Origin: Thalassia testudinum
Taxonomy: Eukaryota > Streptophyta > Magnoliopsida > Alismatales > Hydrocharitaceae
NCBI GenBank assembly: GCA_037157565.1
Contig: JAZHRO010000019.1
Span: forward strand, 64,478,501 to 64,542,500
Direction: 5' to 3'
Length of the DNA stretch: 64,000 nucleotides
Shown: positions 1-9,491 of the stretch, in pieces
How positions within the stretch are numbered: the first letter of the stretch is position 1
How the letters are laid out: every line of letters starts with the position of its first letter
Made by a program: the position numbers and the translations under genes
Notes under the pieces: model-generated
Told to the model about the DNA's origin: nothing
The model's database searches: none
Seen by the model: the letters and a program-made list of their open reading frames with translations, nothing else

Positions 1-645
1 CACCGAATCTCTACTCCTTACCACCCCCAAACTAATGGTCTAGCTGAGCTATCAAATCAGGAGATCAAGAAAATCCTGCAGGTCACTGTTCTGCCTGACA
101 GGAAGGACTGGTCGTCCCGACTTCCGGAAGCCTTGTGGGCCTATAGGACAGCCCAGAAAACCCAATTAGGCATGTCTCCCTTTAGACTGGTGTATGGGAA
201 GGCGTGTCACCTTCCCGTCGAACTGGAGCATAAAGCCTATTGGGCAGTACGGAACTGTAATCTAGATCTTTCGAAGGCTGGAACCCACAGAAAACTTCAA
301 ATCAGCGAGATCGATGAATTACGCCTAGACGCGTATGAGAACTCACGAATCTACAAGGAGCGGGTTAAAGCCTTCCATGACAAGCATATCTCGAGAAAGA
401 TCTTTCATCCTGGTCAGAAGGTCCTACTCTTTGATGCCCAACTCAAACTTTTTCCTGGAAGGTTGCGATCCAAGTGGGTCGGACCATACTTAGTCCGATA
501 GGTTTTTGGAAATGGAGCCATCGAAATCAGTCCGCTCAGCCACGATTCCGAACCTTTCATCCTGAACGGTCAGAGACTCAAGCCATTCATTGATGTAACT
601 TCTACTGATTTGGCTAAATCATCTTATATCCTCCATTCCCCTTGA
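1..645 (+). pseudogene. Athila-type pol, integrase C-terminal part (element C), stop-interrupted
   Basis: The frame is open from base 1 and encodes the end of an Athila integrase: the [15 protein letters not shown] block holding the catalytic Glu, the [34 protein letters not shown] block, and the [30 protein letters not shown]-terminal domain. A TAG at 499-501 interrupts the frame where the young copy F has CAG, a C-to-T change. Past this stop the frame stays alignable to F up to the natural TGA at 643-645. The rest of pol lies left of the window. Nucleotide similarity to F at 53401-54044 is roughly 90 percent by eye. I infer an inactive copy. Confidence 0.9.
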
Positions 646-1610
646 GCTTATTGCGTCCAGGCAATGGCATAAAACTCAGCGCTTAACGGGAGGCAGCCCA
701 TCATTTTCCTTGAAAACATAAAACCTTTTTGACACCTTTGTGCACTTAAGGTTCACCCTTCTAGACAGCTGACTCCACCTCAGATTCTTGCATCTGGGAT
801 TAGAAATTGTCCGCAACAATCATCCCGACCCATTCACTCATCAAAACATCTATCTTAAGGAATGAACTAAGTAAATAAAAACCCCCTAAGTCACAATGAG
901 GACATTGCAAACCTTAGGCATGGGGGGGTATAAAAGTGCAAAACTTGTAAGAAAAGGTTTGAAACAAAAAAAATTCACATATGCCAAAAACATCATAAAA
1001 ATAAATAAAAAAAACAGAGAGAGAGAGAAGAGAAAGGAAATTTTGTGGGAGAAGGAAAAGAAACAAAATGAAAAAGGAGCGCAAAAATGAAAGAAAAGAG
1101 TGATAGTCATTAGTAAGAAACTAAGGAATTGACCTAAGTTCTAGACCTCATTCAAGAAAAGAAATGAAAAGTGCATGGTGAGATTAGTAAGAACGCAAAC
1201 CTTAGGCATTCTTGGATAGACTCTTAGTACCCATTAAGATCTGGACACTCCTCAAGAGGTTGAGGAAAATGAAAAACTTAAGTATTAGGTCTAAGGCTTA
1301 GGGAGTATTTGGCCTCATTAACTAACTTTTGGTTTACAGGACTCAGTAACCTAAGCACCCTAACCTCACACACAGCCTGGTTCAGTAAGCGTAAAAATCA
1401 AAATCACGCAGAAGCGTTGCAAAATTCTGAAAAGTACACCTAGAGTAGGAGCAGCCGATCAACACAAGTTGATTTGGACGAGTTCCCAGCGCGGAGAGGT
1501 GGGAAATTCCCCTCAAAGATGCGTAACAAAATATCATCTCCTCGGTGCTTATCTCTTAGGATATTTTCATATCCTATTGGGGGCATGTAAGCACTCTGCT
1601 GGTTCAGATT

Positions 1611-1757
1611 CCATGGATGGCATTATCACGAAGTGTCAATTGCCAGGGTCTGGATTCGGCCACGGAACACCATGGATGGGATTATCTCGAAATCTCAATA
1701 GCCAGGGTTCGGAGGGTTGCCATGGGCGGTGCTATCTCAAAGCATCGATTGCTAGGA
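1611..1757 (+). repeat. Three imperfect tandem units in the Athila 3' untranslated region
   Basis: Units begin with CCATGG at 1611, 1670 and 1720 (spacing 59 and 50). Each continues with an ATCTCGAA- or ATCACGAA-like block and ends with CCAGG or CTAGG. The same three units with the same spacing occur in F at 54889, 54948 and 54998, so the array predates the split of C and F. A short frame runs through it in both elements, but conservation is as expected for DNA-level similarity. Confidence 0.7.
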
Positions 1758-1779
1758 ACCCTTTGTAACGAGCGTGTGC

Positions 1780-1885
1780 CCCAGACGTCTTTTAAGACGT
1801 CTGGGAGGTGGCCCAGACGTCTGTAAAGACGTCTGGGATCACATCCAGACGTCTGACCAGACGTCCGGGATATTTTACAGACGTC
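1780..1885 (+). promoter_or_regulatory. AGACGTCT palindrome array in the A 5' LTR
   Basis: Seven ACGTC-core sites lie in about 105 bp at the LTR start. The first two pairs form perfect inverted repeats: CCCAGACGTCTT (1780-1791) with AAGACGTCTGGG (1794-1805), and CCCAGACGTCT (1812-1822) with AGACGTCTGGG (1827-1837). GACGTC is the C-box type core bound by plant bZIP factors, so an upstream enhancer role is plausible but inferred. The array lies about 130-230 bp upstream of the TTAAAA box. Confidence 0.75.
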
Positions 1886-2010
1886 TGGCGAACAGTTATG
1901 CTCGCACGGGATATTCGTCTGCGCGCCTGTGCGCGCAGACCTGCGATCCTGCCTCTTTCTCTGCGGCTGCAGGCGACTGCGACCGCCTTCTCTCTCCTCT
2001 CCGCGCGGCG

Positions 2011-2016
2011 TTAAAA
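2011..2016 (+). promoter_or_regulatory. TATA-like box TTAAAA, A 5' LTR
   Basis: TTAAAA precedes a G run about 250 bp into the LTR. The same position carries TATATAA in the B and L7 LTRs and TATTTAAA in L6, which supports it as the core promoter. The equivalent in the 3' LTR is at 9739-9744. Confidence 0.55.
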
Positions 2017-2315
2017 GGGGGGGGGGCGCACCTCCCCTCCCGTCTCCACCATCTTCCTCCTTCTTCTCCTGCCTGTGCGCGAGAGCGAGCGGACGCGAGG
2101 GCGCAGCGGCAGCGGCAGCCGCAGTAGGCGCGGAGGAGCTGCGGCGTGCGAGGGCGGGGCTCTGCCGTGAGGGCGAGCTCGCCGGGAGCGGCTTGGCCGG
2201 CCGGCGGAGGGCGCAGGGGGGCGCAGAGCGTCGCAGAGAGGGACCTGCTGCGGGCGGAGCAGCGGACGCGCGAGGTGCGACGCGGGCGGCGTCGCGAGCG
2301 GAGGCCGAGCAAGGT

Positions 2316-2345
2316 TCTGATTCTGGAAAAATTTCCAGAATCAGA
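2316..2345 (+). other. Conserved leader hairpin 1 (A 5' LTR copy)
   Basis: Arms TCTGATTCTGGAAA and TTTCCAGAATCAGA pair perfectly around a 2-nt loop, about 300 nt downstream of the TATA-like box and therefore in the predicted transcript. Every chromovirus LTR in the window that retains this region has a hairpin here (10042, 15507, 18629, 34987, 42056, 58459). L6 and L7 carry a compensatory pair change, which argues for a selected structure. Confidence 0.75.
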
Positions 2346-4465
2346 TGTCTGGATTGATATCCAGACGGCAAGCTCGACGTCTGTGAGATCATACAGACGT
2401 CTGAAAGGTGAGTTTCCGCTTTCTTCTTCTTTTTGTCGACTGACCGTACTGAGGGAGGGGGGTTGGCTGTGCGCAGGTCCTCTGATTCGTCATCTTTGCG
2501 AATCAGACGTCTGGAATTTGCACCAGACGGCGGGAGTGACCTCCAGACGTCCGGAGTGACCATCGGACGTCTTGGATCTAGGCAGACGTCCCCACAGACT
2601 TCTGGACGTCCGGGGAACCAAGCCGAACAGGTAATTCTCTGATCCACCGTTTAAGACGTCTGGAAGGAGTTCCAGACGTCTGATTTTGCACAGTATCGTC
2701 TTTCTCGACCCGTTTAGGGCCCATTTGGGCTCCGTTTTCCGCGATTCGAGTTGCGTTCGTTTCATAATTTATTCCTCTACCCGCCTACAGTAGCTATACA
2801 CTGTTTTGAGACACTCCTTGTGTTTGATCCTTGTGATAGGACCTCGTTCGGTTGCAGTCTTGAGAGTCGCGGAGGCGCGCGGGATTCCCGATCACGCCCC
2901 CATTACTCCCGTTGTACCTGGTAGAGTGGTTTTAAGTATTAATAAAATCTGTTAAAGTATGGAACCATAACTAGAACCTAGGGCATTGCATGAATCCTAG
3001 GAATGAGAAATATATGGAATGATAGCTCCTAGGTGTTGCATGAATCCTAGGGCCGGAAAACTAGATTGTATGATAGATCCTAGGATATGGCATGAATCCT
3101 AGGATGGAAAAAACTAGTGGAATGTATATTACTGCAGTCTTGGAAAAATGGAAAGGAATATATAAGCTGCCTGTGAAATTAATTAACAGCTGCCTGTTAT
3201 GAACAAAGAAACATGTTTGAGATCATGGAAATTGAGAACGTGAATCTGGAAAGTGAAACATATGATGTTCTGAGATAAAGAGCTGGAACCCTACGAGGAA
3301 TTAGGAGTGGAACTCCTGGAAAGAAAAGGAATGGAACTGAGATGTAGTTTGTACTGTCTCTTGGGTACGCAGTACCAAGGGAAGTACCTGTACCTGTTTT
3401 AGTGCAGAGTGGGGCCAGCCGCCCCAGGGACCCGGGGTTAGGCTTGGCCGCTCTGTACCGACTTGTTGGCCCTCGTGTACGTAGTACCGAGGAGAGCTAG
3501 TAGTGTTAGGAGAGTACTAGCTACCCCACGGGCCCCGGGGTTCTGCTAGCCTCCTTCACCGACTTGTTAGGCCCACTAGGGCAAACCAGGGTAGTCAGGC
3601 GAGGGTGCGCGGACTGTGGAGGGGCAAGGCCCCGGTTTGGTTACTGTGGAGGGGTTGGACCCCTATTACTGAGAGGGCTCTGCCCTGGTTCCGTGCTGTG
3701 CTTTGGGCGCACCCGTTAACGGAAACGACTGACCGCGTGCCAGTGCGGGCTAGCTACCTGTGCGTTTATCGCGCGTGCCGTAGTCACCGTTACGTCTGTC
3801 AGTGACCTTGGGGTGGTTGACTGAGGGTAGGATCACCACGGGGGACTCTCCCGGCCAGGAGAGCACCACGTGCTACTTCTACTTTTGGAAAAGACTGCAA
3901 TCAAGATCGTCCCACGAGGACATTCGAGATCAAGTAAAGGATCTGAGAAGTAAATGAAATAGTGAGAAAAAAATTGAAAGATGTAAATAAAGGAAGTAAT
4001 AGAACATAACAGCTACTGTACACTCTACTGTTGCCTTTAGTTAGTTTGCCACTCTACTCAGCGTTTTGCTGACGTGTTACACTCGTTACCTTTTTCAGGT
4101 CCAGGTGTTGAGCAGCCAGGGTCGGCGGCTGCAGAGGACGCTGGGCCGAGTAGGGTCCAGTAGAGTTACCACAGCTTTGTACCCCTTTTTGTTTCTGTTC
4201 TAGTGAGTAGTTTCTGTTTCCGCTGTACCTTCTTACCTGCAGTTTTGTTATATGATAAATGTTGTTTTACTGTTGTGGTGGTGCCTACTGTAGTAGTTTC
4301 TTTCCTTACTGCTGTACTTTCTTACTGTTAGTTATATTCATGCTGAATGTGGTTTATTTTACTGTCTTTTGGTTACTTCCTCGTTGGACGACTGGGTCTT
4401 GGGATTAGTCGAGTCGGTCTGGTTCTCGTGTCTCGTAGGGACTCGGGAATCGGGTCGTTACAAGA

Positions 4466-4477
4466 TGGTATCAGAGC
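4466..4477 (+). other. Primer binding site, initiator tRNA-Met (element A)
   Basis: TGGTATCAGAGC starts 3 nt after the 5' LTR end. It is complementary to the 3' end of plant initiator tRNA-Met, the usual primer of chromoviruses, and fixes the 5' LTR boundary. Confidence 0.92.
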
Positions 4478-4641
4478 AAGGTCGTCCCGAGAAGTGAATC
4501 AACTGACTGGAAAATAACCAATTCACATGTTTATAGCTAGAGTAGCCACCACAACATATCTCTTGACATGAGCTCTTAGAAGTGTTGTTAGGTACCGTCT
4601 GTTTTGACGTTTCCGTTTTGTTTCGCGTCTCCTTGCAGGAG

Positions 4642-5805
4642 ATGCCTCGTCGTGGGACTGGCGAGACTGGCCGCGGGCGCGGCCGAGGGCGAGGTCGGCG
4701 AGGTGGACGTGCTGTCGTTGACGTCTCGGTGGACCAGCCACCACTCCCTGGCATCCAGGCCCAGGACCTCGCCAGACTGATACGGGATATTGTACGAGAG
4801 GAGCTCCACCCACCGCCCCGAGCACCTCCTCCTGGGGTTGCAGAGGGGGAGTCCTCTGTGGGACCACGCGACGGACGCGGCGCTGGACACGAGGGAGGGG
4901 ATGGGCCCCTGCCGCCCCCACCTTCCTCCGACACTTCTATACACGAGGCACCTTCGCCTGGAGGTGCACCAGCACCTCCCCTACAGCACCACTTCGAGCT
5001 TTTCGGACAGTTCCGGAAGCTGAAGCCCCCCTCCTTCAAGGGGGATGAGGACCCGACCGAGGCAGAGGACTGGCTTGAGCAGCTGGAGAAGATCTTCGAC
5101 ACCCTTCGCCCCTCGGTGGAGTGCCGCGTGGCCTTTGCCACGTACCAGCTGGAGAGTGCGGCACACCGGTGGTGGAGGGCGGTCCGGGGACAGGAGAGGG
5201 ACGAGCCGACGTGGGACCAGTTCGTCACCCTCTTCTGCGAGCAGTACCTTCCCCAGACGTGGCAGGACCAGAGGAGGCGGGAGTTCCACACTCTCCACCA
5301 AAGGACGATGACCGTGAGCGCGTACCGCACGCGTTTCTTGGACCTGTCCCGCTTTGCAGCGACAGCGGTGGCCACTGAGGAGGAGCGCCTTTGGAGGTTC
5401 ACCGAGGGGCTCCGGCCTGCGATCCGGGGGTATGTCAAACCCCTGAAGCTGCCGACGTTTTCGAGGGTGGTAGAGGCAGCCATGACTTACGAGGAGACCA
5501 ACCCGTCCGCGCGAGAGACCGACGGCGGGCGGAAGAGGCCCTTTCAGCCAGACTTCTCACAGGGCCGGCGAGAACGGAGACACGTGGCATCCGCAGGAGA
5601 GCCGTCACGTTGTGCAGGGCCATCAGTGGCCTTTGGGGGCCCTCGACAGGGGCCAGTCGCCAGCACCGGACCCCTGCCTAGCCGACAGCAGGGACTCACT
5701 GAGGGCGGGAGTCGGGTTCCCCTCTGCTACCAGTGTGGCCAGCCGGGCCACGTCAGGAGGGACTGCCCATCTAGGGCAGGAGGTCAGCAGATACTTCCCG
5801 CGTAG
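4642..5805 (+). CDS. gag: Gag of chromovirus A
   Basis: The structural capsid/nucleocapsid protein packages element RNA. The ATG at 4642 is chosen because it follows a polypyrimidine-AG (CTCCTTGCAG, ending 4638) and begins the basic MPRRGTGETGRGRGRGRG stretch; an upstream in-frame ATG at 4582 adds 20 unremarkable residues. A proline-rich linker follows, then the retrotransposon gag domain from about FRKLKPPSFKGDEDP to MTYEETN, and a single CCHC zinc knuckle, CYQCGQPGHVRRDC, near the C terminus. The frame ends at TAG 5803-5805. Pol continues in the same frame with no further stop, whereas Tekay elements usually have one fused gag-pol frame. The related fragment in P has a sense codon here, so the stop looks derived. 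Confidence 0.93.
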   Translation: MPRRGTGETGRGRGRGRGRRGGRAVVDVSVDQPPLPGIQAQDLARLIRDIVREELHPPPRAPPPGVAEGESSVGPRDGRGAGHEGGDGPLPPPPSSDTSIHEAPSPGGAPAPPLQHHFELFGQFRKLKPPSFKGDEDPTEAEDWLEQLEKIFDTLRPSVECRVAFATYQLESAAHRWWRAVRGQERDEPTWDQFVTLFCEQYLPQTWQDQRRREFHTLHQRTMTVSAYRTRFLDLSRFAATAVATEEERLWRFTEGLRPAIRGYVKPLKLPTFSRVVEAAMTYEETNPSARETDGGRKRPFQPDFSQGRRERRHVASAGEPSRCAGPSVAFGGPRQGPVASTGPLPSRQQGLTEGGSRVPLCYQCGQPGHVRRDCPSRAGGQQILPA

Positions 5806-8800
5806 AGCACTGGAGGGCGCGCAGGAGGCCGCGGTTTCCAGGCGCGAGGAGGAGGACCGCAGTCGCGAGGAGGGTACCGGCCAGCACCTACCCGTCCGAC
5901 GCAGAGTGTGGCTGCTTCGTCCGCACCTAGAGCTGAGGGGCGTATCAACGCCCTAACACATAGGGACGCCAGAGCTTCGGGATCCGTGGTAGCAGGTATG
6001 GTTTCAGTTTCTGGCAGACTCGTTTACACGCTTTTCGATTCCGGCGCTACGCACTCGTTTGTCGCAGCCAGTTTCGCAGTTAGTTTGGACCAGGATTATA
6101 CATTGTTAGAGAATCCGTTCGTAATCAGAGGTCCGAGTGGTCAGCTGTTTGTAGCTGAGGAGGTGTACACGGGTTGCGGGGTCAGCATCGGGGGACACAG
6201 CCTGCCAGCTGACCTGATTATGATACAGATGGAGGACTTTGGAGTGATTCTGGGGATGGATTGGCTGTCCGCTTACCACGCCTTGGTAGACTGCTTTGAG
6301 AGGAAGATTGTCTTCTCCATTCCGGAGTTGCCTTCCTTCGAGTTTCACGGGCAGCCAGTGGATGGAGGTTTCAGGTGCATTTCGGCACTTCGGGCGGCGA
6401 GACTTTTGAGCCAGGGGTGTGAGGGCTTCTTAGCTTGTGTGGTGGCAGAGCACAGCCCCGTGGCAGACTTCCAGAGCATCCCAGTGGTCAGAGAGTACCC
6501 CGACGTGTTTCCAGACGAGTTACCAGGACTACCGCCCGAGCGTGAGATCGAGTTTGAGATCTCACTAGTACCAGGGACCAGCCCCATCTCCACCGCGCCA
6601 TACAGGATGGCACCGCTTGAGCTGCGAGAGCTCAAGTCTCAGTTGCAGGACCTTTTGGAGAAAGGTTTCGTGAGGCCCAGTGCGTCTCCCTGGGGAGCCC
6701 CGGTACTGTTTGTGAAGAAGAAGGATGGGACCCTACGCCTTTGTGTGGACTACCGACAGCTGAATAGGGTCACCATCAAGAACAGATATCCGCTGCCGAG
6801 GATTGACGATTTGTTTGACCAGTTGCGGGGTGCCACGGTGTTTTCCAAGATCGACTTGAGGTCTGGATACCACCAGTTGAGGATCAGGGAGACTGATGTC
6901 TCCAAGACAGCTTTCCGCACCCGCTACGGACACTATGAGTTTTTGGTCATGCCGTTTGGGCTGACCAATGCCCCCGCTGCTTTCATGGACCTGATGAACC
7001 GGGTGTTCAGACCGTACTTGGACCAGTTTGTGGTGGTTTTCATAGATGATGTACTCATCTATTCTAGAGATCGGACGCAGCACGGACAGCACTTGCGGAT
7101 GGTTCTGGACACTCTGAGACGACGCAGGCTGTACGCCAAATACAGCAAGTGCGAGTTCTGGTTGAGGGAGGTGACCTTTTTGGGTCATGTGATCTCTGGA
7201 GACGGCCTGGCGGTGGATCCCGCCAAGGTCGAGGCAGTGCTCAGGTGGGAGAGACCGCGTTCAGTCACTGAGATTCGCAGTTTCCTGGGACTGGCAGGTT
7301 ACTACAGACGATTCATCAGAGGGTTTTCGCAGATTGCACGCCCTATGACACAGTTGACTCGGAAGGATGTGCCTTTCGCTTGGACAGACGCCTGTGAGGC
7401 GTGTTTTCTGGAGCTGAAGGAGAGGTTGACCTCGGCTCCCGTGCTCACCATCCCTGACAGTAGTGGCGGGTTCGTTGTGTACACGGACGCTTCCTTGCAG
7501 GGGTTAGGAGGTGTGCTCATGCAGAGGGGTCACGTGGTCGCTTACGCTTCGCGGCAACTGAAGCCCCATGAGCATACCTACCCTACCCACGATCTAGAGT
7601 TGGCAGCTGTTGTCTTCGCGCTGAAGACATGGAGGCACTACTTGTACGGTGAGACCTTCGAGATTTTTACGGATCACAAGAGCCTCAGATATCTTTTTGA
7701 CCAGAAGGAGCTCAACATGAGACAGAGACGTTGGTTGGAGCTCCTGAAGGACTACGACTGCAGCATCTCCTACCACCCGGGAAAGGCCAATGTGGTGGCT
7801 GACGCCTTGAGCCGTAAGGCGCCCGCACGCTTGGCCAGTCTACAGTTACAGAGTTGGAGCCTTTTGGAGGAGGTGGGCAGTTGGCGACCTCTAGAGTTAC
7901 GAGGGTACTGTGGGGCAGTGACGGTGACACGGCAGACCAGACCAGAGTTGATAGACCGCATCATCACGGGACAGATGGCCGATCCGTACTTGCAGTCTTT
8001 GCGCGACAGAGTACTGTCAGGGGACCCAGGGGACTTCTCTTTCACAGACCAGGTGTTACGCTTGAGGGGACGGCTGTGCGTCCCCAGAGACGAGGAGCTG
8101 TTGAGAGAGCTCCTGACTGAGGCACACGGTTCCAGATTCACAATACATCCCGGAAACACGAAAATGTACCATGACTTGAGACGCGAGTTCTGGTGGAGAG
8201 GGATGAAGCGGGATGTGGGTGAGTTCGTGCAGCAGTGCTTAGTGTGCCAGCAGGTGAAAGCCGAGCATCAGAGGCCTGCAGGGCCGCTTCAGCCGCTTCC
8301 AGTGCCAGAGTGGAAGTGGGAGAGCATCACCATGGACTTGGTGGTGGGCTTACCTGTTACCCAGCGAGGACACGACGCAGTCTGGGTAATAGTGGATAGA
8401 TTGACGAAGACGGCACGATTTTTGCCGATCCGAGTCACTTTGGGACCAGCACAGTTGGCAGAGAGGTATATCCGTGATGTGGTGCGACTACATGGAGTTC
8501 CGCGGGAGATCGTATCCGACCGGGATACCCGCTTTACGTCCCAGTTTTGGGCTGAGTTTCAGCAGGCTTTGGGGACGAGGTTGAGGTTTAGCACGGCTTA
8601 CCACCCCCAGACGGACGGACAGTCGGAACGCACGATACAGACACTTGAGGATCTTTTGCGTGCCTGTGTACTAGACTGGAGGGGCTCTTGGGAGGAGCAC
8701 CTGCCCCTGGCGGAGTTTGCATACAACAACAGCTATCACTCGAGCATCGGCATGGCTCCCTACGAGGCTCTGTACGGACGGAAGTGCACGGCACCCTTGA

Positions 8801-9405
8801 GTTGGGTTGAGGTGGGGACCAAGTGGGAGGTTGGCCCCAGGTTGATCCGGCAGAGTCAGGAGGTAGTTGAGCAGATCCATAGACGACTCCGCACTGTCAG
8901 GAGCAGACAGAAGAGCTACGCAGATCGCAGACGCAGAGAGGTGCAGTTCGAGGTTGGGGACCACGTCTTTCTTCGTGTTTCGCCCATGAAGGGCTTACAG
9001 CGGTTTGGGGTGAGAGGGAAGCTCGCGCCGAGGTTCGTGGGGCCCTTTGAGGTCCTGGAGCGGGTTGGACCCGTTGCTTACAGACTTGGCCTTCCCCCGC
9101 AGCTTTCTGGTGTGCACGACGTGTTCCACGTGTCCAACCTCAGGAAGTACGTAGCCGATCCCAGCCACGTACTGAGTCACGAGAGCGTCGAGGTGAGCGA
9201 CGACCTGACCTACCCCGAGCGGCCAGTGCAGATCCTAGACCGAGCCGTCCACAGGTTGAGACGAAAGCAAGTACCCCTGGTAAAGGTTTTGTGGAGGAGC
9301 CAGCGGTACGAGGAGGCTACCTGGGAGCCTGAGGCGGCAATGCGGGAGCGGTACCCGGAGCTTTTCGCGGGTACGTCTTTTCGGACCGGCTTCGGTCCTC
9401 TTTGA
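5806..9405 (+). CDS. pol: Pol polyprotein of chromovirus A (PR-RT-RNaseH-IN-chromodomain)
   Basis: The frame is open from the codon after the gag TAG to TGA 9403-9405; the first ATG is at 5908, and residue numbers below count from it. Aspartic protease DSGA lies at 44-47. The reverse transcriptase has LCVDYRQLN and the catalytic F378-I-D-D381. RNase H has TDAS with Asp 527 and the DHKSL and ADALSR blocks. Integrase has an HHCC zinc region ending CLVCQ and the catalytic triad D810, D871, E907 with D(35)E spacing. A GPY/F region ([14 protein letters not shown]) follows, and the C-terminal chromodomain ([11 protein letters not shown] to EEATWEPE) should bind modified histone tails and target insertion to heterochromatin. 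All catalytic residues are present. Expression would need readthrough of the TAG or help from another copy. Confidence 0.95.
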   Translation, partial: STGGRAGGRGFQARGGGPQSRGGYRPAPTRPTQSVAASSAPRAEGRINALTHRDARASGSVVAGMVSVSGRLVYTLFDSGATHSFVAASFAVSLDQDYTLLENPFVIRGPSGQLFVAEEVYTGCGVSIGGHSLPADLIMIQMEDFGVILGMDWLSAYHALVDCFERKIVFSIPELPSFEFHGQPVDGGFRCISALRAARLLSQGCEGFLACVVAEHSPVADFQSIPVVREYPDVFPDELPGLPPEREIEFEISLVPGTSPISTAPYRMAPLELRELKSQLQDLLEKGFVRPSASPWGAPVLFVKKKDGTLRLCVDYRQLNRVTIKNRYPLPRIDDLFDQLRGATVFSKIDLRSGYHQLRIRETDVSKTAFRTRYGHYEFLVMPFGLTNAPAAFMDLMNRVFRPYLDQFVVVFIDDVLIYSRDRTQHGQHLRMVLDTLRRRRLYAKYSKCEFWLREVTFLGHVISGDGLAVDPAKVEAVLRWERPRSVTEIRSFLGLAGYYRRFIRGFSQIARPMTQLTRKDVPFAWTDACEACFLELKERLTSAPVLTIPDSSGGFVVYTDASLQGLGGVLMQRGHVVAYASRQLKPHEHTYPTHDLELAAVVFALKTWRHYLYGETFEIFTDHKSLRYLFDQKELNMRQRRWLELLKDYDCSISYHPGKANVVADALSRKAPARLASLQLQSWSLLEEVGSWRPLELRGYCGAVTVTRQTRPELIDRIITGQMADPYLQSLRDRVLSGDPGDFSFTDQVLRLRGRLCVPRDEELLRELLTEAHGSRFTIHPGNTKMYHDLRREFWWRGMKRDVGEFVQQCLVCQQVKAEHQRPAGPLQPLPVPEWKWESITMDLVVGLPVTQRGHDAVWVIVDRLTKTARFLPIRVTLGPAQLAERYIRDVVRLHGVPREIVSDRDTRFTSQFWAEFQQALGTRLRFSTAYHPQTDGQSERTIQTLEDLLRACVLDWRGSWEEHLPLAEFAYNNSYHSSIGMAPYEALYGRKCTAPLSWVEVGTKWEVGPRLIRQSQEVVEQIHRRLRTVRSRQKSYADRRRREVQFEVGDHVFLRVSPMKGLQRFGVRGKLAPRFVGPFEVLERVGPVAYRLGLPPQLSGVHDVFHVSNLRKYVADPSHVLSHESVEVSDDLTYPERPVQILDRAVHRLRRKQVPLVKVLWRSQRYEEATWEPEAAMRERYPELFAGTSFRTGFGPL

Positions 9406-9491
9406 GTTTGTTATGGTTATTTGGACACCTACTTCCCGCACCCTAGTTGGCGCAAGTTTCGGGGACGAAACTTCCTTTGAGTTTGTTATAT
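9400..9491 (+). other. 3' junction of A: duplicated 15-mer in place of a polypurine tract
   Basis: CTTTGAGTTTGTTAT occurs at 9400-9414, overlapping the pol stop, and again at 9475-9489, two bases before the 3' LTR. Between them lies the GGGGACGAAACTTC block usual in Tekay elements, normally followed by a G-rich polypurine tract that abuts the LTR. No purine run abuts this LTR. Element B has the same layout with CTTTAAGTTTGTTAT at both places. Confidence 0.8.

Larger units (their letters stand above)
1..1763 (+). mobile_element. Athila-like Ty3/gypsy element C, 3' internal part before the insertion of A
   Basis: After the pol remnant come about 1.1 kb of 3' non-coding sequence matching F (54045-55040), including a purine-rich stretch near 960-1090 and the tract GGCATGGGGGGGTA near 917. 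No env-like frame is visible. The sequence stops at CCCTT (1759-1763), the left target duplication of element A, and resumes at 12189, so C was interrupted by A. The 5' part of C is outside the window. Confidence 0.9.
1764..4462 (+). repeat. 5' LTR of chromovirus A
   Basis: The LTR is 2699 bp, bounded by TGTAACGA and TCGTTACA. Parts in order: a palindrome array (1780-1885), a TTAAAA box followed by a G run (2011-2020), a GC-rich leader, hairpin 1 (2316-2345), donor-like GT sites (2408, 2631), hairpin 2 (about 2651-2690) followed by a CCCGTTTAGGG block, three CCTAGG-bounded repeats (about 2975-3110), and a long conserved 3' part ending in the GACGACTGGGTCTTGGGATTAGTCGAG block. Short frames inside it (such as 1929-2357, 3605-3805) match no family and also occur in the 3' LTR simply because the LTRs are nearly identical. 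Confidence 0.97.

Noticed and set aside
1682..2647. 321-codon minus-strand frame in the A LTR and its 3' LTR counterpart
   Set aside because: It arises from GC-rich sequence and palindrome repeats, is antisense to the element, and is not preserved in other LTR subfamilies.
3605..3805. 66-codon frame in the A LTRs that looks conserved (ends YVCQ)
   Set aside because: The DNA is conserved in all LTRs of the family but stops and indels differ between subfamilies, so conservation is at DNA level.
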